Source: Aristolochia californica (Eukaryota; Streptophyta; Magnoliopsida; Piperales; Aristolochiaceae). From it: DNA of 64,000 bases. The notes below the pieces were generated by a model, which was not told the DNA's origin, searched no databases, and was given only the letters and a program-made list of their open reading frames with translations. The position numbers and the translations under genes were made by a program. Shown here piece by piece: positions 1 to 14,600 of the stretch. The stretch's first letter is position 1; the number at the start of each line of letters is the position of its first letter. The stretch covers positions 11,987,931 to 12,051,930 of the forward strand of contig JARWKL010000010.1 in NCBI GenBank assembly GCA_029961685.1, read 5' to 3'.

Positions 1-3000
1 ATGCATGCCAAAAAATTGTTGAAGATGCAAGGGACCTATTGATCCAAAAATTTCAAGGAGTAGAAAAAATCAAATTCTCAAGTGGTTGGATATTTACCAG
101 GGCCAAACAACCCACTTTCTACCTATCCTTAAAAAATCACTGATACTTTTTGGAACTATCTCCCTCAGTATTTGTGCATTTCCATTTTGGATGTTCAAAT
201 TTGTTATCAGATCCAAAGTTGAGTTTTCACTCTCCCAGTTTTCTCGTAAACAAAAAGGATATAAGGCACCACAAAATGAAAATTTTACAGTTCATGTATG
301 GAAAAAAAAATTTCAAAATTATATCTGGCACTAAAAATGAACTCCAAGATTTTGTTATCCAAGTTTTGGAAATTCCACTAGTACAGCCCCTAATGATAAG
401 CTTGGTGGAATTTTATAGGAAAGAGACCAGTAACTGATCCTCACATGCTTTAAGTGTGGTGGATAATGCATGCCAGAAACTTGTTGAGGACGCAATTGGA
501 CCTAATGATCCAAAAATTTCAAGGAGTTAAAAAAATCAAATTCTGAAGTGTTTGGATATTTACCAGGGCCAAACAACCCACTTTTTGCCTATCGGTAAAA
601 ATCACAGATACTTTTTGGAACTATCTCTCTCAGCATTTGTGCATTTCCATTTTGGATGTTCAAATTTGTTTTCAGATCCAAACTTGAGTTTTCACTCTCC
701 CAATTTTCTCGTAAATAAAAAAGAAAGAAGGCATAACAAAATGAAAATTTTTGAGTTCATGTATGCAAAAAAAAATATTTCAAAATTATTTCAGGCACTA
801 AAAATGAACTCCATGGATTTGTTATCCACGTTCTGGAAATTCCACTAGTATAGCCCCTAATAATAAAGCTTGGTGGAATTTTATAGGAAAGGGACTTGGA
901 ATTGATCCTAACATTCTTTAAGTATGGTGGATATGCATGCCAGAAACATGTTGAGGACGGAAGTGGACCTAATGAACCAAAAATTTCAAGGAGTAGAAAA
1001 AATCAAATTCTGAAGTGGTTGGATATTTACCAGGGCCAAACAACCCACTTTTTGCCAATTCTTAAAAATCACAGATACTTTTCGGAACTATCTCTCTCAG
1101 TATTTGTGCATTTCTATTTTTGATGTTCAAATTTGTTTTCAGATCCAAACTTCAGTTTTCAATCTCCCATTTTTCTCGTAAAAAAAAAAGATATAAGGCA
1201 AAACAAAATGTAAATTATAGAGTTCATGTATGCAAAAAAAATTTTCAAAACTATTTCAGGCACTAAAAATGAACTCCAAGTTTTTGTTATCCTTGTTCTG
1301 GAAATTCCACTTGTACAGCCCGTAATAATAAGCTTGGTGGAATTTTATAGGAAAGGGACGTCTAACTAATCCTAACATGCTTTAAGTGTGGTGGATATGC
1401 ATGCCAAAAACATTTTAAGGATGCAAGTGGACCTAATGATCCAAAAATATCAAGGAGTAGAAAAAATAAAATTCTCAACTTGTTGGATATTTACGAGGGC
1501 CAAACAACCGACTTTTTGCCTATCCTTAAAAAATCACAGATACTTTTTGGAACTATCTCTCTCAGCATTTGTGCATTTCCATTTTGGATGTTCAAATTTG
1601 TTTTCAGATCCAAACTTGAGTTTTCACTCTACCATTTTTCTCGTAAACAAAAATGATATAAGGCACAACAAAATGAAAATTTTAGAGTTCATGTATGCAA
1701 AAAAAAAAATTTCAAAATTAATTCAGGGACTAAAAATGGACTCCAAGGTTTTATTATCCATGTTCTGGAAATTCCGCTAGTACAACCCTTATAATAAGCT
1801 TGGTGGAATTTTATAGGAAAGGGACATGTAACTGATCCTAACATGCTTTAAGTGTGGTGGATTTGCATGCCAGAAACATGTTGAGGATGCAAGTGGGACT
1901 AATGATCCAAAAATTTAAAGAAGTAGAATAAATCTAATTCTGAATTTGTTGGATATTTACTCGGGCCAAACAACCCACTTTTCGCCAATCCTTAAAAAAT
2001 CACAGATACTTTTTGGAACTATCTCTCTCAGAATTTGTGAATTTCTATTTTGGATGTTCAAATTTGTTTTCACATGCAAACTTGAGTTTTCACTCTGCCA
2101 TTTTTTTCGTAAAAAAAAAAAGATATAAGGCATAACAAAATGAAAATTTTAGAGTTCATGTATGCAAAAAAAAAAATTTCAAAATTATTTCAGGCACTAA
2201 AAATGAACCCCAAGGTTTTGTTATCCATGTTCTGGAAATTCCACTAGTACAGCCCCTAATAATAAGCTTGGTGGAATTTTATAGGAAAGGGACTTGTAAC
2301 TGATCCTAACATGCTTTAAATGTGGTGGATATGCATGCCAGAAACATGTTGAGGATGCAAGTGGACCTATTGATCAAAAAATTTTAAGGAGTAGAAAACA
2401 TCAAATTCTCAAGTGGTTGGATATTTACCAGGGCCAAACAACCCACTTTTTGCCTATCCTTAAAAAATCACATATACTTTTTGGAACTATCTCTCTCAGC
2501 ATTTGTGCATTACCATTTTGGGTGTTCAAATTTGTTTTCAGATCCAAACTTGAGTTTTCACTCTCCTATTTTTCTTGTAAACAAAAAAGATATAAGGCAT
2601 ATCAATATGAAAATTTTAGAGTTCAAGTATGCAAAAAAAAAATTTCAAAATTATTTCAGGCACTAAAAATTAACTCCAAGGTTTTGTTGTCCTTGTTCTT
2701 GAAATTCCACTAGTACAGCCCCTAATAATAAGCGTGGTGGAAATTTATAGGAAAGGGACTTGTAACTGATCCTCACATGCTATACGTATGGTGGATATGC
2801 ATTCCATAAACATGTTGAGAATGCAAGTGGACCTAATGATAAGAAAATTTGAAGCAGTAGAAAAAATCTAATTCTCAAGTGGTTGGATAATTTACCAGGG
2901 CCAAACAAACCGCTTTTAGCCTATCCTTAAAAATCACAGATACGTTTTGGAACTATCACTTTCAGCATTTGTGCATTTCCATTTTGGATGCTCAAATTTG

Positions 3001-6000
3001 TTTTCAGATCCAAATTTGAGTTTTCACTCCACCATTTTTCACGTAAACAAAAAAGATTTAAGGCATAACAAAATGAAAATTTTAGAGTAGAAGTATGAAA
3101 AAAAAAAAATTTCAAAATTATTTCAGGCACTCAAAATGAATTGCAAGGTTTTGTTATTCATGTTCTAGAAATTCCACTAGTACATCCCCTAATAATAAGC
3201 CTGGTGGAATTTTATAGGAAAGGTACTTGTAACTGATCCTAACATGCTTTAAGTATGGTGGATATGCATGCCAGAAACATGTTGAGGATGCAAGCGGACC
3301 TAATGATCCAAAAATTTCAAGGAGTAGAAAAAATCAAATTCTCAAGTGATTGGATATTTACCAGACCCAAACAACCCACTTTTTGCCTATCGTTAAAAAT
3401 CACAGTTACTTTTTGGAACTATCTCTCTCAGCATTTGTGCATTTCCATTTTGGATGTTCAAATTTGTTTTCGGATCCAAACTTGAGTTTTCACTCTCCCA
3501 TTTTCTCGTAAACAAAATAAATATAAGGCATAACAAAATGAAAATTTTAGAGTTCACGTATACAAGAAAAAAAAATTTAAAAGTATTTCGGGCACTATAA
3601 ATGAACTCCAAGGTTTTATTATCCATGTTCCAGAAATTCCTATAGTACAACCCCTAATAATAAGCTTGGCACAATTTTTTAGGAAAGGGCCTTGTAACTG
3701 ATCCTAACATGCTTTAAGTGTGGTGGATATGCATGCCAGATACATGTTGAGGATGCAAGTGGACCTAATGATCTAAAATATCAAGGAGTAGAAAAAATCA
3801 AATTTTTAAGTGGTTGGATATTTACAAGGGCCAAACAACCTACTTTTTGCCTATCCTTAAAAATCACAGATACTTTTTGGAACTATCTCTCTCAGGATTT
3901 GTGCATTACCATTTTGGCTGTTCAAATTTTTTTTCAGATCCTAACTTGAGTTTTCACTCTCCCATTTATCTCGTAAACAAAATAGATATTAGGCATAACA
4001 AAATGAAAATTTCAGAGCTCATGCATGCAAAAAAAAAAAAATTTAAATAGTATTTTAGGCACTAAAAATGAACTCCAAGGTTTTGTTATCCATGTTCTGG
4101 AAATTCCACTAGTACAACCCCTAATTATAAGCTTGGTGGAATTTTGTAGGAAAGGGAATTGTAACTGTTCCTAACATGCTTTAAGTGTGGTGGATATGCA
4201 TGCCAGAAACATGTTGAGGATGAATGTGGACCTAATGATCAGAAAATTTCAAGGAGTAGAAAAAATCAAATTCTCAAGTGGTTGAATATTTACCAGGGCA
4301 AAAAAACCCACTTTTTTCCTATGCTTAAATATCACAGATACTTTTTGGAACTATCTCTCTCAGCTTTTGTGCATTTCCATTTTGGATGTTCAAATATGTT
4401 TTCATATCCAAACTTGAGTTTTCACTCTCCCATTTTTCTCATAAACAAAATAGATATAAGGCATAACAAAAGGAAAATTTTAGAGTTCAAGTATGCAAAT
4501 AAAAAAATTTCAGAATTATTTCTGGCAATAAAAATGAACTCCAAGGTTTTGTTATCCATGCTCTGGAAATTCCTCTAGTACAGCCCCTAGTAATAAGCTT
4601 GGTGAAATTTTATAGGAAAGGGACTTGTAACTGATCCTAACATGCTTTAAGTGTGGTGGATATGCATGCCAGAAACATGTTAAGGATGCAAGTGGACCTA
4701 ATGATAAGAAAATTTGAAGGTGTAGAAAAATTAAAATTCTCAAGTGGTTGGATATTTACCTGGGCCAAACAACCCGCTTTTTGCCTATCCTTAAAATCAC
4801 AGATACTTTTTGGAACTATCTCTTTCAGCATTTGTGCATTTCCATTTTGGATGTTCAACTTTGTTTTATGATCCAAATTTGAGTTTTCACTCCACCATTT
4901 TTCTCGTAAACAAAAAAGATTTAAGGCATAACAAAATGAAAATTTTAGAGAACAAATATGCATAAAAAAATTTCAAAATTATTTCAGGTACTAAAAATGA
5001 ACTGCAAGGTTTTGTTATCCATGTTCTAGAAATTCTAGTAGTACATCCCCTAATAATAAGCCAGGTGGAAATTTATAGGAAAGGGATTTGTAACTGATCC
5101 TAACATGCTTTAAGTATGGTTGATATGCATGCCAGAAACACGTTGAGGATGGAAGTGGACCTGATGATCCAAAAATTTCAAGGAGTAGAAAAAATCAAAT
5201 TCACAAGTAGTTGGATATTTACCAAAGCCAAACAACCCACTTTTTACCTATCCTTAAAAATCATAGATACTTTTTGGAACTATCTCTTTCAGCATTTGTG
5301 CATTTCCATTTTGGATGTTCAAATTTGTTTTCAGATCCAAACTTGATTTTTCACTCTCCCATTTTTCTCGTAAACAAAAAAGATATATGGCATAAAAAAA
5401 TGAAAATTTTTGAGTTCAAGTATGCAAAAAAAAAATTTGAAAATTATTTTAGGCACTAAAAATGAACTCCAAGGTTTTGTTATCCATGTTCTTGAAATTC
5501 CACTAGTACAACCCTTAATAATAAGCTTGGCGGAATTTTATTGGAAAGGGACTTGTAACTGATCCTAACATGCTTTAAGTGTGGTGGATATGCAAGCCAG
5601 AAACATGTTGAGGATGCAAGTGGACCTAATGACCTAAAAATTTCAAGCAGTAGGAAAAATCAAACTCTGAAGTGGTTGGATATTTACTTGGGCCAAACAA
5701 CCCACTTTTTGCCTATCCTTAAACATCACAGATACTTTTTGGAACTATCTCTCTCATCATTTGTGCATTTCCATTTTGGATGTTAAAATTTGTTTTTAGA
5801 TCCAAACTTAAGTTTTCACTCTCCCATGTCTCTCGTAAATCAAAAAGATAAAAGACATAACAAAATGAAAATTTTAGAGTTGATGTATGCAAAAAAAAAA
5901 AAATTCAAAATAATTTTAGGCACTAAAAATGAAGTCCAAGGTTTTGTTTTCCATGTTCTGGAAATTCCACTAGTACAACCCCTAATAATAAGCCTAGTGG

Positions 6001-6986
6001 AATTTTATAGCAAAGGGACTTGTAACTTATCCTAACATGCTTTAAGTGTGGTCGATATGCATGCCGGAAACATGTGGAGGATGCAAGTGGACCTAATGAT
6101 ACAAAAATTTCTAGGAGTAGGAAAAATCAAATTCTCAAGTGGTTGGATATTTACTAAGGCCAAACAACCCACTTTTTGCCTATCCTTAAAAATCACAGAT
6201 ACTTTTTGGAACTTTGTCTCCAGCATTTGTGCATTTCCATTTTGGATGTTCTAAATTGTTATCAGATCCAAACTTGAGTTTTCACTCTCCTATTTTCTCG
6301 TAAACAAAATAGATATAAGGCATAACAAAATAAAAATTTTAGAGTTCATATATGCGAAAAAAAAAAATTTAAAAGTATTTCAGGCACTATAATTGAACTC
6401 CAAGGTTTTATTATCCATGTTCTGGAAATTCCAATAGTATAGCCCCTAATAATAAGCTTGCCGGAATTTTATAGGAAATGGACTTGTAACTGATCCTAAC
6501 ATGGTTTAAGTGTGGTGGATATGCATGCCAGAGACATGTTGAGGATGCAAGTGGTCCTAATGATCTAAAAATTTCAAGGACTAGAAAAAATCAAATTCTC
6601 AAGTGGTTGGATATTTACTAGGGCCAAACAACCCAGTTTTTGCCTATTTGTAAAAATCACAGATACTTTTTGAAACTTTCTCTCTCAGCATTTGTGCATT
6701 ACCATTTTGGATGTTCAATTTTGTTTTCAGATCCAAACTTGAGTTTTCACTCTCCCATTTTTCTCGTAAACAAAATAGATATTAGGCATAACAAAATGAA
6801 AATTTTGGAGTTCATGTATGCAAAAAAAAAAATTTCAAAATTATTTCAGGCACTAAAAATGAACTCGAAGGTTTTGTTATCCAAGTTCTGAAAATTCCAC
6901 TAGTACAGCCCCTAATAATAAGCTTGGTGGAATTTTATAGGAAAGGGACTTGTAACTGATCCTAACATGCTTTAAGTGTGGCGGAT

Positions 6987-7450
6987 CTACATGCCAGAAA
7001 CATGTTGAGGATGCAAGTGGACCTAATGATCCAAAAATTTCAAGGAGTAGAAAAAATCAAATTCTCAAGTGGTTGGATATTTACCAGGGCCAAACAACCC
7101 ACTTTTTGCCTATCCTTAAAAATAACAGATACTTTTTGGAACTATCTCTCTCAGCATTTGTACATTACCAATTTGGATGTTCAAATTTGCTTTCACATCC
7201 AAACTTGAGTTTTCTCTCTCCCATTTTTGTTGCAAACAAAAAAGATATAAGGCATAACAAAATGAAAATTTAAGAGTTCATGTATGAAAAAAAAAATTCA
7301 AATAGTATTTTAGGCACTAAAAAAGAACTCCAAGGTTTTGTTATCCATGTTCTTGAAATTCCACTAGTACAGCCCCTAATAATAAGCCTGGTGGAATTTT
7401 ATAGGAAAGAGACTTGTAATTGATCCTAACATGCTTTAAGTGTGGTGAAT
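6987..7450 (+). repeat. Representative satellite monomer with internal landmarks
   Basis: This monomer shows the usual order of landmarks: a start motif, here ACATGCC rather than the commoner ATGCATGCC; a purine-rich stretch around CCAAAAATTTCAAGG; an imperfect inverted repeat at 7067-7104; a pyrimidine-rich stretch (CTATCTCTCTCAGC); a degenerate 20-bp tandem pair beginning near GATGTTCAAATTTG; the motif CATAACAAAATGAAAATT; an adenine tract at 7287-7296; the well conserved block around CTCCAAGGTTTTGTTATCC; an SpeI site (ACTAGT) at 7363-7368; and a closing stretch TTTATAGGAAAG...TGATCCTAACATGC. Length differences between monomers come mainly from the adenine tract and 1-4 bp indels. I recognise no known satellite family and see no convincing match to the vertebrate CENP-B box. 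Confidence 0.85.
7067..7104. other. Imperfect inverted repeat inside the monomer
   Basis: AAGTGGTTG (7067-7075) is the reverse complement of CAACCCACTT (7095-7104) except for one bulged base, leaving a 19-base loop around GATATTTACCAGGGCC. The element occurs at the equivalent place in most monomers. In one subtype the right arm is changed to AACCCGC. Short dyads of this type are known in centromeric satellites of several eukaryotes and have been proposed to form hairpins or cruciforms. That role is an inference here. Confidence 0.6.
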
Positions 7451-8105
7451 ATGCATGGCAGAAACATGTTGAGGATGCAAGTGGACCTAATGATCCAAAA
7501 ATTTCATGGAGATGAAAAAATCAAATTCTCAGGTGGTTGGATATTTACCTGGGTCAAACAACCCGCTTTTTGCCCATCCTTAAAAATCACAGATACTTTT
7601 TGGAACTATCTCTCTCAGCATTTGTGCATTTCCATTTTGGATGTTCAAATATGTTTTCTTATCCAAACTTGAGTTTTCACTCTCCCATTTTTCTCATAAA
7701 CAAAATAGATAGAAGGCACAACAAAATGAAAATTTTAGAGTTCAAGTATGCAAATAAAAAATTTTCTGAATTATTTCTGGCAATAAAAATGAACTCCAAG
7801 GTTTTGTTGTCCATGTTCTGGAAATTCCACTAGTACAGCCCCTCATAATAAGCTTGGTGAAATTTTATAGGAAAGGGACTTGTAATTGATCCTAACATGC
7901 TTTAAGTGTGGTGGATATGCATGGCCGAAACATGTTGAGGATGCAAGTGGACCTAATGATCCAAAAATTTCAAGGAGTAGAAAAAATCAAATTCTGAAGT
8001 GGTTGGATATTTACCAGGGCCAAACAACCCGCTTTTTGCCTATCTTTAAAAGTCACAGATACTTTTTGGAACTCTCTCTCTCAGCATTTGTGCATTTCCA
8101 TTTTG

Positions 8106-8145
8106 GATGTTCAAATTTGTTTTCAGATCCAAACTTGAGTTTTCA
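8106..8145 (+). repeat. Degenerate 20-bp tandem pair inside the monomer
   Basis: Two adjacent 20-base segments, 8106-8125 and 8126-8145, both begin with GAT and end with TTTTCA, and share the core CAAA-T/C-TTG with a small offset between them. The pair is present in essentially every monomer. It may be a trace of a shorter ancestral repeat within the 464-bp unit, or chance similarity in AT-rich DNA. Confidence 0.45.
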
Positions 8146-9138
8146 CTCTCCCATTTTTCTCCTAAATAAAAAAGATGTAAGGCATAATAAATGAAAATTT
8201 TAGAATTCATGTATGCAGAAAAAAAATTAAAATTATTTCAGGCACTAAAAATTAACTCCAAGTTTTTGTTATCCTTGTTCTTGAAATTCCACCAGTACAA
8301 CCCCTAATAATAAGCCTTGTGAAATTTTATAGGAAAGGGACTTGTAACTGATCCTAACATGCTTTACGTATGGTGGATAAGCATGCCATAAACATGTAGA
8401 GGATGCAAGTGGACCTAATGATAAGAAAATTTGAAGGAGTAGAAAAAATAAAATTCTCAAGTGGTTGGATATTTACCAGGGCCAAACAACCCGCTTTTTG
8501 CCTATCCTTAAAAATCACAGATACTTTTTGGAACTATCTCTTTCAGCATTTGTGCATTTCCATTTTGGAAATTCAAATTTGTTTTAAGATCCAAATTTTA
8601 GATTTCACTCCACCATTTTTCTCGTAAACAAAAAAGATTTAAGGCATAACAAAATGAAAATTTTACCGTAGATGTATGCAAAAAAACAAATTTCAAAATT
8701 ATTTCAGGCACTAAAAATTAACTCCAAGGTTTTGTTATTCTAGAAATTTTACTAGTACATCCCCTAATAATAAGCCTGGTGGAATTTTATAGGAAAGGGA
8801 CTTGTAACTGATCCTAACATGCTTTAAGTATGGTGGATATGCATGCCAGAAACATGTTGAGGATGCAAGTGGACCTAATGATCCAAAAATTTCAAGGAGT
8901 AGAAAAAATCAAATTTTCAAGTGGTTGGATATTAACCAGAGCCAAACAACCCACTTTTTGCCAATCCTTAAAAATCACAGAAACTTTTTGGAATTATGTC
9001 TCTCAGCATTTGTGCATTTCTTTTTTGGATGTTCAAATTTGTTTTTAGATCCCAACTTGAGTTTTCACACTCCAATTTTCTCTTAAACAAAATAGATATA
9101 AGGCATAACAAAATGAAAATTTTAGAGTTCATGTATGC

Positions 9139-9155
9139 AAAAAAAAAAAAAAAAA
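9139..9155 (+). repeat. Longest adenine tract (17 A)
   Basis: Most monomers carry a run of 7-14 adenines after GTATGC, interrupted in some copies. In this monomer it reaches 17. Variation in this tract accounts for much of the monomer length variation, as expected from replication slippage, and it also shifts the frame of the overlapping ORFs. Such A-tracts can bend DNA, which is a known property of many satellites, but bending is not shown here. Confidence 0.8.
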
Positions 9156-10703
9156 TTAAAAGTATTTCAGGCAAAATAAATGAACTACAAGGTTTTATTA
9201 TCCATGTTCCGGAAATTCCAATAGTACAGCCCCTAATAATAAGCTTGGTGGAATTTTTTAGGAAAGGGACTTGTTACTGATCCTAACATGCTTTAAGTGT
9301 GGTGGATAAGCATGCTAGAGAAATGTTGAGGATGCGAGTGGACCTAATGATCTAAAAATTTAAAGGAGTAGAAAAAATCAAATTCTCAAGTGGTTGGATA
9401 TTTACTAGGGCCAGACAACCCACTTTTTACCTATCCTTAAAAATCACAGATACTTTTTGGAACTATCGCTCTCAGCATTTGTGCATTACCATTTTGGATG
9501 TTCAAATTTGTTTTCAGATCCAAACTAAGGTTTCACTCTCCCATTTTTCGCGTAAACAAAATCGATATTTGGCATAACAAAATAAAAATTTAAGAGTTCA
9601 AGTATGCAAAAAAAAAAAATTCAAAATTATATCAGGCACTAAAAATGAACTCAAAGGTTTTGTTATCCATGTTCTGGAAATTCCACTAGTACAACCCCTA
9701 ATAATAAGCTTGGTGGAATTTTGTAGGAAAGGGAATTGTAACAGTTCCTAACATGCTTTAAGTGTGGTGGATATGCATGCCAGAAACATGTTGAGGATGC
9801 ATGTGGACCTAATGATCAGAAAATTTCAAGGAGTAGAAAAAATCAAATTCTCAAGTGGTTGGATATTTACCAGGGCCAAGCAACCCACTTTTTGCCTATC
9901 CTTAAAAATCACAGATACTTTTTGGAACTATCTCTCTCAGCATTTGTGCATTACCATTTTGGAAGTTCAAATTTGTTTTCAGTTCCAAACTTGAGTTTTC
10001 ACTCTTCCATTTTTTTCGTAAGCAAAAAAGATATAAGGCATAACAAAATGAAAATTTTAGAGTTCATGTATGCAAAAAAAAAATTCAAAATTATTTTAGG
10101 CTCTAAAAATGAACTCTAAGGTTTTGTTATCCATGTTCTTGAAATTCCACTAGTACAGCCCCTAATAATAAACTTGGTGGAATTTTATAGGAAAGGGACT
10201 TGTAACCCATCCTAACATGCTTTAAGTATGGTGGATATGCATCCCAGAAACAAGTTGAAGTTGCATGTGGACCAAATGATCTAAAAATTTCAAGGAGTAG
10301 AAAAAATCAAACTCTCAAGTGATTGGATATTTACTTGGGCCAAACAACCCACTTTTTGCCTATGCTTTAAAATCACAGATTCTTTTTGGAACTATCTCCC
10401 TAAACATTTGTGCATTTCCATTTTGGATGTTCAAATTTGCTTTCAGATCCAAACTTGAGTTTTCACTCTCCCATGTCTCTCGTAAATAAAAAAGATATAA
10501 GACATAACAAAATGAAAATTTTAGAGTTCATGTATGCAAAAAAAAAAAATTTCAAAATTATTTCTGGCACTAAAAATGAACTCCAAGGTTTTGTTATCCA
10601 TGTTCTGGAAATTCCACTAGTACAGCTCCTAATAATAAGCCAGGTGGAATTTTATAGAAAAGTGACTTGTAACTGATCCTAACATGCTTTAAGTATGGTG
10701 GAT

Positions 10704-11627
10704 ATGCATGCCAGAAACATGTTGAGGATGCAAGTGAACCTAATGATCAGAAAATTTCAAGGAGTAGACCATATCAAATTCTCAAGTGGTTGGATATTTA
10801 CCAGGGCCAAGCAACCCACTTTTTGCCTATCCTTAAAAATCACAGATACATTTTGGAACAATCTCTCTCCGCATTTGTGTGTATCCATTTTTGATGTTCA
10901 AATTTTTTTTCAGATCCAAACTTGAGTTTTCACTCTCCCATTTTTCTCGTAAACAAAAAAGATATAAGGTATAACAAAATGAAAATTTTAGAGTTCATGT
11001 ATGCAAAAAAAAAATTTTAAATTATTTTTGGCAATAAAATGAACTCCAAGGTTTTGTTATCCAAGTTCTGGAAATTCCACTAGTACAGCCCCTAATAATA
11101 AGCTTGGTGGAATTTTTTAGGAAAGGGACTTGTAACTGATCCTAACATGCTTTAAGTGTGGTGGATATGCTAGCCAGAAACATGTTGTGGCTGCAAGTGG
11201 ACCTAATGATCAGAAAATTTCAAGGAGTAGACCAAATCAAATTCTCAAGTGGTTGGATATTTACCAGGGCCAAGCAACCCACTTTTTGCCAATCCTTAAA
11301 AATCACAGATACATTTTGGAACAATCTCTCTCAGCATTTGTGTGTATCCATTTTGGATGTTCAAATTTGTTTTCAGATCCAAACTTGAGTTTTCACTCTC
11401 CCATTTTTCTCGTAAACAAAAAAGATATAAGGCATAACAAAATGAAAATTTTAGAGTTCATGTATGCAAAATAAAAATAAAAATTATTTTTGCAATAAAA
11501 TGAACTCCAAGGTTTTGTTATCCAAGTTCTGGAAATTCCACGAGTACAGCCCCTAATAATAAGCTTGGTGGAATTTTTTAGGAAAAGGACTTGTAACTGA
11601 TCCTAACATGCTTTAAGTGTGGTGGAT
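10704..11627 (+). repeat. Doublet of closely related neighbouring monomers
   Basis: The monomers starting at 10704 and 11167 share private variants not seen together elsewhere in the window: GTAGACCA in place of GTAGAAAA, GGCCAAGCAACC, ATACATTTTGGAACAATC, GTGTGTATCC, an AATAAAATGAAC form after the adenine tract, and CCAAGTTCTGG. This marks a single-monomer tandem duplication that has since picked up a few differences. The next monomer (11628) shares GATATGCTAGCC with the second copy only. Confidence 0.75.
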
Positions 11628-14600
11628 ATGCTAGCCAGAAACATGTTGAGGATCCAAGTGGACCTAATGATCCAAAAATTTCAAGGAGTAGAAAAAAACA
11701 AATTCACAAGTGGTTGGATATTTACCAGGGCCAAACAACACACTTTTTGCCTATCCATAAAAATCACAGATACCTTTTGGAACTCTCTCTCTCAGCATTT
11801 GTGCATTTCTATTTTGGATGTTCAAAATTGTTTTCAGATCCAAACTTGAGTTTTCACTCTCCCATTTTTCTCCTAAATAAAAAAGATATAAGGCATAACG
11901 AAATTAAAATTTTGGAGTTCATGTAAGCAGAAAAAAAATTTCAAACTTATTTCAGGCACTAAAAATTAACTCCAAGGTTTTGTTATCCTTGTTCTTCAAA
12001 TTCCACTAGTACAGCCCCTAATAATAAGCCTAGTGGAATTTTATAGCAAAGGGACTTGTAACTGATCTGAACATGCTTTATGAATGGTGGATATGCATTC
12101 CATAAACATATTGAGGATGCAAGTGGACCTAATGATAAGAAAATTTGAAGGAGTAGAAAAAATCAAATTCTCAAGTGGTTGGATATTTACCAGGGCCAAA
12201 CAACCCGCTTTTTGCCTAGCCTTAAAAATCACAGATACTTTTTGGAGCTATCCCTTTCAGCATTTGTGCATTTCCATTTTGGATGTTCAAATTTGTTTTC
12301 AGATCCAAATTTGAGTTTTCTCTCCATCATTTTGCTCGTAAACAAAAAATATTTGAGGCATAACAAAATGAAAATTTAAGAGTACAAGTATGCAAAAAAA
12401 AAATTTCAAAATTATTTTCGGCGCCAAAAATGAACTCCAAGGTTTTGTTATACATCTTCTAGAAATTCCACTAGTACATCCCCAAATAATAAGCTTGGTG
12501 GAATTTTATAGGAAAGGGACTCGTAACTGATCCTAACATGCTTTAAGTATGTGGATATGCATGCCAGAAACATGTTGAGGATAGAAGAAGACCTAAAGAT
12601 CCAAAAATTTCTAGGTGTAGAAAAAATCAAATTCTCAAGTGGTTGGATATTTACCGGAGCCAAACAACCCACTTTTTGCCTATCCTTAAAAATCACAGAT
12701 ACTTTTTGGAACTATCTCTCTCAGTATTTGTGCATTTCCATTTTGGATGTTCAAATTTGTTTTCAGATCCAAACTTGAGTTTTCACTCTCCCATTTTCTC
12801 GTACACAAAATAGATATAAGGCATAACAAAACGAAAATTTTAGAGTTCATGTATGCAAGAAAAAAAAATTTAAAAGTATTTCAGGCACTATAAATGAACT
12901 CCAAGGTTTTATTATCCATGTTCCGGAAATTCCAATAGTACAGCCCCTAATAATAAGCTTGGTGGAATTTTATAGGAAAGGAACTTGTAACTGATCTTAA
13001 CATGCTTTAAGTGTGGTGGATATGCATGCCAGAGACATGTTGAGGATGCAAGTGGACCTAATGATCTAAAAATATCAAGGAGTAGAAAAAATCAAATTCT
13101 CAAGTGGTTGGATATAAACTAGGGCCAAACAACCCACTTTTTGCCTATCCTGAAAAATCATAGATACTTTTTGATTCTATCTCTCTCACTATTTGTGCAT
13201 TACCATTTCAGATGTTCAAATTTGTTTTCAGATCAAAACTTGGGTTTTCACTCTCCAGTTTTTCTCATAAAATAAATAGATATAAGGCATAACAAAATGA
13301 AAATTTTAGAGTACATGTATGCAAAAAAATAAATTTCAAAATTATTTTAGGCACTGAAAATGAACTCCAAGATTTTGTAATCCATGTTCTGGAAATTCCA
13401 CTAGTACAACCCCTAATAATAAGCTTGGTGGAATTTTATAGGAAAGGGACTTTTAACTGATCCTAACAAGCTTTAAGTGTGGTGGATATGCATGCCAGAA
13501 ACATGTTGAGGATGCAAGTGGTCCTAAAGATCCAAAAATTTCAAGGAGTAGAAAAAATCAAATTCTCAAGTGGTTGGATATTTACCAGGGCCAAACAACC
13601 CCCTTTTTGCCTATCCTTAAAAATCACAGATACTTTTTGGAACTATCTCTTTATGCATTTGTGTATTTCCATTTTTGATGTTCAAATTTGTTTTAAGATC
13701 CAAATTTGAGTTTTCACTCCACTATTTTTCTTGTAAACAAAAAGTATTTAAGGCATAACAAAATGAAAATTTTAGAGTGCAAGTATGCAAAAAAAAAATT
13801 TCAAAATTATTTCAGGCACTAAAAATGAACTCCAAGGTTTTGTTATCCATGTTCTAGAAATTCCACTAGTACATCCCCTAATAATAAGCCTGGTGGAATT
13901 TTATAGGAAAGGGACTTGTTACTGATCCTAACATGCTTTAAGTATGGTGGATATGCATGCAAGAAACATGTTGAGGATGAGAGTGGACCTAATGATCCAA
14001 AAATTTCAAGGAGTAGAAAAAATAAAATTCTCAAGTGATTGGATATTTACCAGAGCCAAACAACCCACTTTTTTCCTATCCTTAAAATTCACAGATACTT
14101 TTTGGAACTATCCCTCTCAGCATTTGTGCATTTCCATTTTGGATGTTCAAATTTTTTTTCACATCCAAACATGAGCTTTCACTCTTCCATTTTTCTCATA
14201 AACAAAAATGAGATAAGGCATAACAAAATGAAACTTTTCGAGTTCAAGTATGCAAAAAAAAATATTCAAAATTATTTCAGGCACTAAAAATGAACTCCAA
14301 GGTTTTGTTATCCATGTTCTGGAAATTCCACTAGTACAGCCCCTAATAATAAGCGTGGTGGAATTTTATAGGAAAGGGACTTGTAACTGATCCTAACATG
14401 CTTTAAGTGTCGTGGATATGCATTCCAGAAACATGTTGAAGATGCAAGTGGTCATAATGATCAGAAATTTTCAAGGAGCAGAAAAAATCTAATTCTCAAG
14501 TGGTTGGAAATTTACCGGGGCCAAACAAACCACTTTTTGCCTATCCTTCAAAATCACAGATAATTTTTGGAACTATCTCTCTCAGCATTTCTGCATTTCC

